Below, piece after piece: positions 53,311 through 64,000 of a DNA stretch of 64,000 nt (positions within the stretch are counted from its first letter, which is position 1; each line of letters opens with the position of its first letter). The position numbers were made by a program, and so were the translations under genes. The notes beneath the pieces were generated by a model, which saw nothing but the letters and a program-made list of their open reading frames with translations, was not told the DNA's origin and did not search any database. Source of the stretch: Plectrocnemia conspersa (taxonomy: Eukaryota; Arthropoda; Insecta; Trichoptera; Polycentropodidae); NCBI GenBank assembly GCA_009617715.1, contig VTFK01000523.1, forward strand, positions 62,001-126,000, read 5' to 3'.

Positions 53311-54571
53311 ATGTATTCAACAAAAAAAAAAGTAAACTGTGCTCTATGGATGCCATTAAAAGAAAGCAAGAGCGAAACATCCACAAAGTTGAAATTCAAT
53401 CTTGGAATATAATTAAATTAATTTTACACGTGTAATATAAAAATATTTTCTGGATTTTTGTATTTTCACAATATTCTTCATTATATACTAAGCAAAATGA
53501 ACCATATAAAATTCGAATGGAGAGTACATTATTATAATCAACAAACGTTAAATTACACCCAATTTAAAAACTGACCGATTGGGGCACTCACATATTTCAC
53601 TTCTAGGGGCAAACATGTCACTATGGTGTGCTTTGCAGGATCATGGTGCCTTCACCCTACTCACACGGTGGTGGCAAACTAAGCTCCGGGGTGGTCTCGC
53701 AGTTACGCACCTGTCTCGGCCATATTGAGAGATAAGCCCTAATTTTATGCCTCCGTGACGCTCCGCGTGAAACCCTACGTATTTATATACAAACGTAGAT
53801 TTATGTACGTACAAATGTATATATGATATGCCAACTCTCCATAGCCTTTTGAGAATGGAAGGTAAACGTCTTAGAATGTTTCATGGATAATGCTAGGCGA
53901 GATGTAAGCGATTTTAAGATAGTATATACATACATATGTTTATAGAAAGAGAGACAAATAAAAATAGTATTGTTTATACTACAATGCTACATTAATTGAA
54001 ATAAATGACATAATAAATATAAATTTACTATCCTCAGCTTATAAATACATTCATATAATACATATATACAAAATAAACAATTTTAAGAGGCACAAATTTT
54101 GACTTTTATAAGTTTTTAAACATTATCTTCGAAATGAATAGTAATTTATAAATTTAATTACATTTTTTCATTTATATACGTTTTCTTAATTAAGAATTAG
54201 GTTTCCAAAATCAAGAACAAAACATGCAGTGAAAAAAACTTTTGCAGGTCAACACATATTTAAAATAAACACATGATAGTTAAAAAAAAATATTGTTACT
54301 TCGACCGTGAACAAGTTGCCCTCAGATTATATCACATGGGCTATAAGCAGGGTTTTTTTTTAGATATATTATATTTATATTCTTATAAATTATATTTTTT
54401 ATCAAAATAGTGCTTTCTAAAATTTTCAATCTGATTTATAAATTTTCACAGTAAAAATATTAACTAATATAATAAATTTTGTTTCTTGTAAATATTTTAT
54501 AGTTTCCTATTATATTTATACTACAAGATAACAAGTTTAAGGACTTAATCAAATTTAATTAGTTTTAATAT

Positions 54572-55299
54572 TGTGGCGACCACACATATAGACAATATAG
54601 ATGGGCGATTGTCTCATTGTTAATGACCGTGACCAAAAACGTTCATTCATTAACAATGAGAAAAACATCATGGCACAAGAGGGATTTCTTTTGACCACAC
54701 ACAACACGGGTCGTTAAGAGAATCCCTTTTGTGACAAAACGGTACGGACGCAATCAATCACCACAATGCAAACCCTTTCCGAAGAATTTGAAAGTTTGGA
54801 GCCAAGCAAAAAACTCGCTTTTGCAAATACACGTCCGATTTCTTGAATTCTAAGAAACCACTGCAGTGATTGGCTAGGAGATATAATAAATGTACAATCG
54901 CGAATGGCCAGCTAACGTGCATTCCCCATAAGCTCGGACTCCGACGAGGAGAAGGCAGACGGTCAAGAGACGGTCCGAGATACGAGACAGCTGAGGCACG
55001 AGACGTCACCAGACAGCAGAGCCAGCGACGCTGACAACCAGAGAGCCAAGATCTACCAGCAGCCATCCGGAGGGACCAGCCACGCGCCTTCACCGACAGA
55101 CCTGAAGATCACACCTGACACTCGCCACACGCAGCCACAGAGCCCTAAGACATAATTGCACACCTTCATAGCGAGAAACGTCACGCCGTAATGGTCCATA
55201 GTCAAAATTGTAATTATAACTTAATCACCAATCTAATAGTATTCACCGAAGAGTCTCATTGGCCGCGAGGTGAACCACCCCTAGGGCTACGCCCCCTAA
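54572..55299 (+). mobile_element. Solo LTR of a Ty3/gypsy-type retrotransposon (likely)
   Basis: A GC-rich block of 728 bases begins with TGTGGCGACC and ends with CTACGCCCCCTAA at an abrupt return to AT-rich DNA. The five bases before it and after it are both AATAT (54567-54571 and 55300-55304), fitting a target-site duplication. Inside are ATTGGCTAGGAGATATAATA (CCAAT- and TATA-like, about 54872-54891), then a GC-rich stretch as in the R region of LTRs. No internal retrotransposon sequence or primer-binding site follows, so a solo LTR left by recombination is the simplest reading. The last base is A rather than the expected CA, so the right edge could lie at 55319 (CTACA) instead. The 111-codon - strand frame inside it is not a gene. 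Confidence 0.5.
54612..54661. repeat. Inverted repeat inside the LTR-like block, 15-base perfect arms
   Basis: TCTCATTGTTAATGA (54612-54626) and TCATTAACAATGAGA (54647-54661) are exact reverse complements with a 20-base spacer. They lie near the left end of the LTR-like block, where the U3 region with regulatory sites would be. They may be paired binding sites or a later insertion. Confidence 0.7.
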
Positions 55300-57129
55300 A
55301 ATATAGTATTTTTTCTACAATTTTTTTTCTATTGTACAGCAGAAAAAAACTGTTATAAAAACAAATGATAGCTCTTTTAAATTACAACTTTTTTGTTAAA
55401 AATGAACTAAACCCAAATTTAATTAGTTTTATAGTTTAATTTTTTCCTACAACTAAACTTAATTAATTTTGTGTTGTGCATCAAAAAAACTGTTAAAAAC
55501 AAAAGATATTTTTTTAAACAAGCACCTTTTTGTTAGAAATGCTTTGCTGGTTTTGTATAAAGTTGTACACTTTATATTATGTTTTAATTCTCAAACTAAA
55601 AACGTAATGAAGTACGTTTAACTAATTCTAAGTAAAACCGTTTTAATTAAATGATTTATTTTAATTTCTGAAAAATCCACATGTTTGCCTTGACAGATTC
55701 AATTACAAATAAATGAAAATATAATATAACTACACTTTGCTTTAATCGTATAGGGGATGTTAAAAGTAAATTAATATTTATTATAAAAATAATTTAAAAA
55801 ATTATCATGATTAGTTTTTCTTATAATCAAATTTTATAATTATTTTTTGCTAACCGAGTACTTTTTGATTTACTAAATTATTTTAATGCCCACTATGACA
55901 TATCTGTATATCACTTCATTGAAATTGTTGAAAACCCTAGTTAATATGTAATGATTTAAAATATATTTTTGCTTTACTATTTATAAAAATAAAAAGTAGT
56001 ATATGAAATTAAATTATAAAATTATGTTTACGTTAAAATCAACTAAAAAAATTTTACCCTAAGTGCTATACTAAATTTGAATTTATGTCATTACATTCAC
56101 TAATATATTAAACGAGTATTTTTTATTTGTGGGTAATAATTGTATCTAAGAATAATATCAACGAAAAAATGCATATTTATATGAAAAAAAATCTAAAAAA
56201 AAATTTTACATGTTATTCAATAACAAAAACTAAAAACAGTTATAACTCTCTACAATATTACATTATCCAAAAAATATTTATTTTACATATTTTTTTAAAA
56301 AGATGTATCATTAGTATTTCAAAACAAAGAATTTTTTTTAAAAAATACTGATAAAACTAAAATCTGCGATATACAAAAATAAATCTATAATAGCGACAAA
56401 AAAAACTTAAATGTATGAGAACTATATTAAACGTTTTTGTAGGGATTTAAATTATATTTACTTAATTAAAAATGTCCGGCTAATTCTATCAAGTTCATTC
56501 CATATAAAAGTGAAATCAAAAAAAGGGATTGAAGTTTGGGATTAATGCGTACCAAAACTCATTATAAGAGACAAACATCCCAAGAAATTTTAATCAAAAT
56601 CTGAATTCAGGTAATTATTGCAGTACATTTAAAGAGTTGAAAAAATATTTTTTTTTTTTTAAATTTGTATATTTTTAGGTTATTAAAATTATTATATTCG
56701 CAACGAAGCTTTCATAAACAAATGTTATAAACTATGTTTATTTTATGGTTATTTACTAAAGTATTAAATTAAAGCAATTTCTTACCTTTATTATTTTAAA
56801 TTATATACTAGTTTTAAAATGAATCATAATTTAATTTAAAGTTTTTTTTTAAGTCTACACTTAAAAATTGTTTTGTAAACAATAAACTTAGCATATTATT
56901 TTTAAATATAAAATTGATATCTATAAACAGTTTAATGTATAGCTAAAATCAGCAAATATTTTTTTCTTGAAATATTATAATTGTAGTTTGCTAATTAGCA
57001 AATTATTTTTTTAATGTATAAGAATTTACTATTACGATTACTTTTAATGGCAAAATACTAAGGATGGTTTTCCAAAGTGCCACATACAAATAATAAATAT
57101 GTCATATACCCTTATTTTATTATTCACCA

Positions 57130-57640
57130 CCAAAAATGATACGCGCACATAAAAGAGAAACATAAACTTTGACACAGAACAATCAATACCCTCTTTTCCT
57201 GGTCCCGCATCAGATGCACAAACACACATTTTCTGCCTCCGTCAATACTGGCATCAACTTTTATATTTCCCGTCGTGACCCCCTTTTATTCCCGCTCGTT
57301 TCCCATACATACGTGAATACACTTTTTTTGTTCACGTTTTCAAAACGCTGTCGGAAAATTTCACGCTCTGCTTGCGCGTAATAATACGAAAATTATCGCG
57401 GCGGAAGGGTGGCCCCGTTTAACGATTCGCTATTTTGTCATCGTTATCACCTGTCGCAGATACGGTCGTGCCCTTTTTATAACACCACTTTTCATCCAGT
57501 AACGTTTCCCGCCGGATTTGTACGTCTTATGGGTGAAAGACATCCGCTATCACGAAGGGACGGACGTCGAATTCACGACTATTTCGCCTTTCGAATTCGC
57601 TTTAAACGAAAATGACAAATATGTCTCCTGGATCTTATAG
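57130..57640. promoter_or_regulatory. GC-richer non-coding island
   Basis: The sequence contains many CG words (AAATTATCGCGGCGGAAGG, TTTCCCGCCGG) and pyrimidine-rich stretches. Frames of 61-70 codons on both strands are composition effects. No transposon is recognised. A candidate regulatory island. Confidence 0.25.
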
Positions 57641-58539
57641 CTCTGGTTAGGGCTTTCAATAATAAAACATATTTTTTATACGACTTTTTGGTAAGTTTAG
57701 AATTCAATACCATAATACTTGATAATACTAAAATCCAGTACCTTCTGGTATCAGATGAATTAATAATAAAGGAAAAAATAATATAAATTGTAAAAAATAA
57801 GTCGCATACTAAGCTAACAAAAACTTTTGTTTACCGAAAGAACATACCATAATAAATTAAAAAAAAAGCTTTTATCATGTATATTATATAATGTAAACAA
57901 TTGTATAAGATAAATGGCCAAATCATGAGTAAATTTAATTCAGTCAGCCAACATGCAAAGAAATTTCTCGCTTTCCTAAATACTTAACCTGCCGACATTT
58001 TAATTTTAAATTATGGTTTCATGTACCTTCATTGCTAAACGAAAGATGTATAGCTGTCAACCTCTTTACGAAAGACAATTTTATCAATAAATAATATTAA
58101 CAACATACTAGAGCTAACGTATAAATAAAATTTTTTTTAAAACTTTATTAATACTTGTATTATAAATAAAAGTTAGCAAAAAATAATAAAATTCGCAATA
58201 AATACCGAAAAAGATATCGATGAGAACTATCATTTTTTATATTATTTTTTTTTCTTAATTTTTTTATATATTTATTGCTGATGTAATACTTTATAAACAT
58301 GTCTACAATCCATATATTATATGATGTACTATATTTTATATTTATATTATTTGTATTTATTTTATTTTTGTTATCTAGTCAATCAATAAGTTTTCAAATC
58401 AGATCAAATATTTTATTGAAGCTCTGTCCAATTCGCACTATATTAAAAAATTTCGTTTGCATATAACTGTTTTGTTCTTGAAGTGTATAATCTACTTTTC
58501 TATTGATATATATACATACTTTAAAACAGAAATTATATG

Positions 58540-58610
58540 TGTCTGTCTGTCTGTTTGTTACGAGAATTCCTAATCGGGTAATATAGCTCGTATATATAAA
58601 AAAAAGTGGC
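58540..58610. other. Possible transposon-derived GTCTGTCTGTCTGTTTGTTACG stretch
   Basis: A short GTCT tandem leads into TTTGTTACGAGAATTCC, a kind of sequence met near the ends of several insect transposons. No coding part or terminal repeat is visible around it, so this is only a hint. Confidence 0.2.
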
Positions 58611-59139
58611 CCTACAATTAAACCCAGCGAAAAATTAGAGTTCTTTTTCATTCATAAATTAATTTTCATCAAATTTATTTTAATGGGTTATTTGAGTTTT
58701 CACATGTTAATTTTCTAAATTTCATTATTAATAACAATTATTTAAAAGCAAGTTTACGTATGGCTTTCGGGTCACAGTTTAATAGTATTGAGCTGAATCT
58801 TTTAGGTTAGATTGATCAAATTACAGTTTAACATAACAGTATTTGACCGTGTGTTTAGTTTAAATTTATTAAATGCTTAATACAAAGGTTATACAATTAT
58901 TTTATTAGGCATACCAAATAATTTAATAAATATTTATGATTTAAACTACAGAAAAAATAATAATATGCCTGATAAAATATTGTTATTTATAAAGATCCTA
59001 TTATTTCGTATTAAATAATATATTTTAAATTATATTAATATATTTGCTTTTTATTGCTATAATTTAAATTAAAATTAAATCTCATGTACATATATTTAAA
59101 AATTACAAAATTTAGTAAATTAGTTATTTACAATATTTT

Positions 59140-59460
59140 ATTTTAACTAAATGATTTATTTAAAAAAAAAAAATAATACACAGTTCGACTCTGTAAATTA
59201 AGATGCTTATTTTGGTACTCCGACCCGTGTATTGAAAGAATTTTCACCCCAAAAATCAAAGCACATTCTCGACGCGTCGTGTAAGCCCTAACTTTGACTT
59301 TATCGCAGGTCTTTCGCTCTTTTCCCAAGTTTCCTCACAATAAAACTTTTTAGGGGCGCGAACGCATTCTTGTTTACTTTTAATTCCACAACCTTCCAAC
59401 AGAACATTACTGAAACCCTCCAACAAAAAAATCTCTCTAAAATTCATAACGCCTACTATA
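59140..59460. other. GC-richer non-coding block
   Basis: Two - strand frames of 61 and 63 codons cross this block without resembling a protein. It contains TTCTCGACGCGTCGTG, with a perfect 10-base palindrome CGACGCGTCG. No element is recognised. Confidence 0.2.
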
Positions 59461-59699
59461 TATTTTATACCTTTTTTCAGTATCCATTTATACGATCATC
59501 TTATAAAAAAATCAACTGATATCAAGATTCTCGGCAAACTTACGCATCGTATTATTAACAAAGGCTCATACCATTCTCTAAGACCCTTTTTGTATAATTA
59601 AAATAAATTGTATGTATAATAGTTGCTGTTTTATCAATTTTCATATTTTATTTTATTTTGCCGTCTGAATAATACAATATTTAATTAAGTTAACGTTTT

Positions 59700-59960
59700 A
59701 GTGGATATTCCAAAAAGGAGATTTTTTCGTCGAGATTAATCCGCGGGTTTATCCGATACGTTTAATCGCGACGTGTCGTATTAGAGAACGTGCGGTAGTG
59801 TTTGATTAAATCATGGCCTAATGAAAAAAATGAACGAAAAAAATAGAAGCAAAAAGACGACAAAGGGAAGCTTGTACGTGTTTATTTTGTGTATTAGCTT
59901 GAATGGCACGTGCGGTGGCCGTTAATCATCGACTTTTGGATGATGAAATATGAGTGAGGA
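59700..59960. promoter_or_regulatory. GC-richer island with homeodomain-type cores
   Basis: CG-rich words (TAATCCGCGGG, AATCGCGACGTG) alternate with TAATCC and GATTAAATC cores and a CACGTG-like GGCACGTGC near 59905. Together with 60590-60860, which has GGCGGCGCGCGATAA, it forms a loose pair of islands. No frame or transposon is recognised. Confidence 0.3.
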
Positions 59961-60589
59961 TTGAGATGGCCAGAAGCGTATTTATCAAAATTAATATGTA
60001 TATAATTTTTATATAAAATAAGAAGTATATTATAAAGCTATATAAAATGAGTTGCAAGATAGTATTTTATATTATACTTAAATAATATTCTAAATATATT
60101 TTATTAAGATATATCCACTAAATAATTCATCTTGTTTAGATTTTTATTTTACATAATGATTAGTAAAATTATAAAATTTTAATAATGTATAAACGACATA
60201 GTTTATTTATTTACATTTATTAAGTCAATAATCGTTTTTTTTTTAAATTATATGAACTTGACTGATTAAAATTACTCGGTCTCGATTAATTAAAAAATAT
60301 ATTTTATAAATAAGAATAGAAAAGCTAAGCAAGGTGGCTTGTAAAATTCTTTTGTTTTAAAAAAGTTCGTAAAGCACTGATGTTACCGATTCTAAAAAGT
60401 TTTTGTAGCAAATATATATTAAAAAAAGTATTTTATGCTAAAAACTCAATCGACCGTCTATTGAATGACTTTCAAAATTCCATAAAAACCCGATAATAAA
60501 CCCGCAAAAAATAAAAGGAACAATCACTTCGGTCTCGGACATAAATTACTGAGAATTTTCTCCAAGTGAAAAATGACAAAAATCTTTTT

Positions 60590-60860
60590 ATAAGATTCGA
60601 AAGTAATTTCCATTGGGTGTTTGTCGGCTACTTGTTTGAATGAAATTTGACGCGCTCTTCAAAGGCGGCGCGCGATAAACATTGAAACTCCCGACAAAGT
60701 TTGACAATATGCATGAGAACGCTTCAAACAAAAACGAATCGGAAAATTACTAAAATTTCCCTGCAAGACTTTCCCGCTTTGAAATTAAAAAAGTTGACGA
60801 CGACGACAACAATGATGGGGGAAAGTATTCATAAAAACGACATGTACATACATGGGTGTC
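60590..60860. promoter_or_regulatory. GC-richer non-coding island
   Basis: The block has CTTCAAAGGCGGCGCGCGAT and a short GACGAC tandem near 60795. It contains no open frame of note. A candidate regulatory element by composition only. Confidence 0.2.
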
Positions 60861-61289
60861 GTATTAAAAGTTAAAATTGTACATGAAATGTTTCAAGATG
60901 TAATGTACCAAATATCCCTTATATTTAGAAAGTTAAAATATATATTCATAACACAATTTTAAGATTGCCTTAAAATAGACCCAAAACGCCTGTTCATATA
61001 TTTTTAACAAATTTACAATGAGCAGCAAAGCAACATAATATATTTTATAACTAGCATATTTCTTTTGCAAATTCTAAGAAAACATAAAAGTATGTTTAAT
61101 TAACTGAAAGTATTCCATTTGTATAATTTTACAATATAAATTTGGAAAAATTATTCCTAGTTCCTAATATTAAAATATTTAAAAAGAGCATATATTTTAT
61201 ATATTTATAAACTGCTCCTCAAGTTTTTTTAAATATATAGATTTAACATAAAATCAAAAATTAATAAATGAGGACCAACAATGAACTTG

Positions 61290-61530
61290 ACAGTATTTTT
61301 CAAGAAGAGGCTGTCTCTACCTTCATTAAAATAGAAAGACTTTGGTAAGCAGCCCACGTTGCACGAATGGACTACATACGACCGCCGAAGCAATTGCTGT
61401 ATAACAAGCCGATAGCTGAAGACCACACAGCGGATCAAGGCTTCGGTGATTGGACGATGTGACAAAAGATGCAGCCGGAGCCAACAACTGGAGAAACTTG
61501 GTGCATGACCGGAGGAGATAGAGAACCTTT
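61290..61530 (+). mobile_element. 3' end of a LINE ORF2 (decayed)
   Basis: In shifting + strand frames the C-terminal part of a LINE ORF2 is visible. A HVARMD-like segment (AAHVARMDYIRPPKQLLYNKP, interrupted at its start) is followed by a degraded linker and then LDDVTKDAAGANNWRNLVHDR and a stop. This corresponds to the common 'D.a.dAgaNNWr..AqDR..Wr' C-terminus of insect LINEs. It may belong to the same broad group as the relic at 34380-35110, but they do not overlap and cannot be compared directly. Confidence 0.65.
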
Positions 61531-62337
61531 CTTCACTTGGTTTTGAATTTGGATTAATTCTTGTATGTCAAGTGATGATATGTTCGCGGAAATGAGCTCC
61601 GAATGAAAGTGTAGATAAATATGCTATTAATCTGTATTTGTAAACTTTTTATTAGATTACGTGCTCGCTCACTTTTATCTGAAATCACAACATTTATATT
61701 CATGTGATAGTTTATGCAGCATAGCTTTAATTTTAATTCGTAAATATATTTCAAGGTTATCAGCTTTAGGTATTTTAATTAATGTGCTATTAGCATTTTT
61801 TTTTCTTATATTGCAAAGTGCGCTATATAACGTTATGTATTACACGTCTTCAAAACATAATCAAATAAAATTGGTTTACACTACTTAATTATTCTGGAAG
61901 GTAACAAAATAAAAAGTTTATTTTTTGTAACACACAAAGGTTTGTACTAATAATAAATTATTTGTGCTACTTGCATATTATTTTAATAATAATTCTAAGC
62001 AAATACTTGATAAAAAATCCAAAATCTCATTTTTTTTTTAAAATATATTGTTCTAAGTTCACTACCATTTTTTTTTCTTGTGTAAATGCTATTAAAGTAT
62101 ACTTAAAATGCGTAAATATATACCAAGCCAAATATTTTAACTATATATATAGAAATATTCAAACAGGTGTTGTAAATAAGAGCTATATTTAACCAAACTT
62201 TCATGTGTATAAAAATACGCCAGCACTGTGAATAAATGTAATAAATCACGAGTATGTCAAAAACTAACCATGGCTAGCTTTTTGAACGTCATGGTGTGGC
62301 GTATGACTGAATAAATCAGTTGTATACACATACACAT

Positions 62338-62383
62338 ACAACTCTGAAATATGCAACAAAACTATTGCATATTTCAGAGTTGT
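62338..62383. repeat. Hairpin, 19-base perfect arms with 8-base loop
   Basis: ACAACTCTGAAATATGCAA (62338-62356) and TTGCATATTTCAGAGTTGT (62365-62383) are exact reverse complements with the loop CAAAACTA. This is the longest perfect inverted repeat I found in the window. A CA-rich simple stretch (ACACATACACATACA) lies just upstream. It may be a recent foldback duplication, since both arms have stayed identical, or a structured RNA. Confidence 0.8.
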
Positions 62384-64000
62384 TAGCATTATTTTTTAAA
62401 TATTTTTGTTCCTACATTTTTATAAACAAAAAATAGTCAAACTTAATAATACATGTCTACAGACATTATCTCTTGGAAATGCTACGCGACTTACTGAGGA
62501 GTCGCAGTGGCGTGTCGCATGCCTCATAGTGTGCTCAGGTTTTAATGCTTGATATAAATAATATAATTTTAGTCAGGCCATATTTATTATGTTTAAAAAT
62601 TAAAATAATAATATCGGACACCATCGACAAAGCAATTCTAAAACCCTTCATTAAAATTAGTCAGAAAAACCAAACTTTTAACGCATTAAAAGTGATCTAA
62701 ATCCATCAGCTTTATGTCGTAAAGAGCTAAGGCGTTTTTCATGCCGACTAGTGCAGACCGTACGTGACAATAGACAAAGTAAATAATAAAATCATTAAAA
62801 TAGGCATTTGAGGCGTTCTGATATTATAAAATAACACTTGATATACAAGTTTAGTAACAATACAGGTTGTTTTAATTACAATTGTTTAAATAAATTGATG
62901 AAAAGTGGACGAAGCTACATCGTCTATTTATTTACATTTGTCACACTATCAGAGCTCGTTTAATGCAATATCGCATTAATAACTTCCACCTTAAGATTTA
63001 TAACTTAGACATACAAAGGTTCATTCAAGCTCATAACTAGCAACACCAACCATTGAGACTAAGAAGCCGCTTCCTTCAAGTCAACTCTGTTTCAGCTTTG
63101 ACGTCCTGAATTCAGAGTTCAACCTAATTTACAGAGATGATGTATTTTTTTAACGTATACACGGATAAGAGGAAGCATTAATATAATACGTAAATGTGAC
63201 TCAAAATATTTTCAATATTAATTTAAGAACTAAATACTTGTATTAAAATAAATACCCCTAATAATTATTTGTCGAGAGTCAAGGCTATTTCTGACAAAGT
63301 CAAAAACCCCTTTTCTCACAATGACTTCAATTTGCTTCATTCACTTATATCAGAAGTTTTAATATATTCTCCAATTTTAGGTAGCCTTTGAGAAAGGGTA
63401 TCCCTTTGTCGTTCAATCTTGTATATTATGCGGTGCAGGGGACAACTTTGATATGGGATTCTTGAAAACATCTCGGTTAATTCTTTTTTCCCATTTGCAA
63501 GACAAATTACTCATCTGTCACAAACTGAACACGGATGTATTAGCAACCTTTGAATAATGGTGTATCATCATAACTAAATTTAATTTAGACGAAACAATAT
63601 TAACTTATTTAAATAAATATACTATAATATTTTCAACGAATGTATGTATGTGTTATCTGCGCTTATGTGGATAATACAAACATAAATGAGAAAATATTAA
63701 AACAAACGAGAAAAATTTACCTAACTTTTCAAATGCTTCCATACTTTTATTTGATTTAATTATGTATTCAGCATTTATATATTTTTAACTTGAATCCTTT
63801 AAATACATAATAAACGTTTTTTGGTGCTTTACATGTGTTTAATAGGTAGTATTTAATTTATATACATGTATAGAACGTTGCGATATAACAAAAAGGGAAA
63901 AGTTTCTTTCGAACGTTTGACACAAATGATCAATGTGTTTTTAATAAAAAATATTAAAAAAGATACACAAATGTGATTTATACGACTTGTTACTACAGTT

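Larger units (their letters stand above)
8213..64000 (+). other. Very long intron downstream of the cadherin exon (3' end outside the window)
   Basis: No further cadherin exon was recognised after the GTGAGT donor at 8213, so the intron is at least 55.8 kb unless an unrecognised small exon or a nested gene is present. The content is AT-rich unique DNA, decayed transposons, inverted repeats and GC-richer islands, listed separately. Stretches where I see nothing beyond AT-rich sequence include 8250-10700, 10750-11020, 11400-13980, 14340-16310, 16840-20230, 23040-26680, 27000-30040, 35120-39180, 42700-45870, 48130-51170, 55310-57120 and 62390-64000. Short open frames there look like chance. Confidence 0.7.

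Noticed and set aside
54758..55093. 111-codon - strand open frame
   Set aside because: It lies inside the LTR-like block, has a tryptophan- and arginine-rich composition caused by GC content, and resembles no protein.

Overview
This is an AT-rich eukaryotic window with very sparse coding sequence. Only one stretch can be supported as a gene part: a 144-base exon at 8069-8212 on the + strand. It encodes the junction between two extracellular cadherin repeats and closely resembles neural cadherin (CadN) of insects. It has a pyrimidine tract plus AG before it and a GTGAGT donor after it. No second exon was found, so nearly everything else is read as intron of this gene: at least 8 kb upstream and at least 55.8 kb downstream. 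The gene family, the base composition and the types of transposon all fit an insect. The mariner relic resembles moth and butterfly elements as far as I recall them, so Lepidoptera is my best guess, but the order is not proven.

The intronic DNA holds many decayed mobile elements. From left to right these are: a LINE reverse transcriptase relic on the - strand (5270-6700); a tRNA-derived SINE-like head on the - strand (33281-33350); a LINE reverse transcriptase relic on the + strand with an intact YADD box (34380-35110); three copies of one tRNA-derived SINE family (39630-39810, 51175-51455, 53005-53310); a mariner transposase relic on the - strand with one terminal end (45879-46520), directly next to a Jockey-like LINE fragment on the + strand (46540-47350); a solo-LTR-like block (54572-55299); and the 3' end of a LINE ORF (61290-61530). 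All are broken by stops or frameshifts and none looks active.

The intron also holds a series of GC-richer, non-coding islands a few hundred bases long, several with clustered ATTA/TAATTA homeodomain-type cores (for example 4380-5060, 11030-11370, 14010-14330, 47590-48125). These are the best candidates for intronic enhancers. Several perfect or nearly perfect inverted repeats, with arms of 13-19 bases, lie between them (1276, 2922, 10707, 22679, 29100, 54612, 62338).

I see no operon, CRISPR array, secondary-metabolite cluster or other self-contained new system. The most useful leads are the isolated symmetric cadherin exon, which may be one of an alternative pair, the SINE family, the hairpins, and the candidate regulatory islands.
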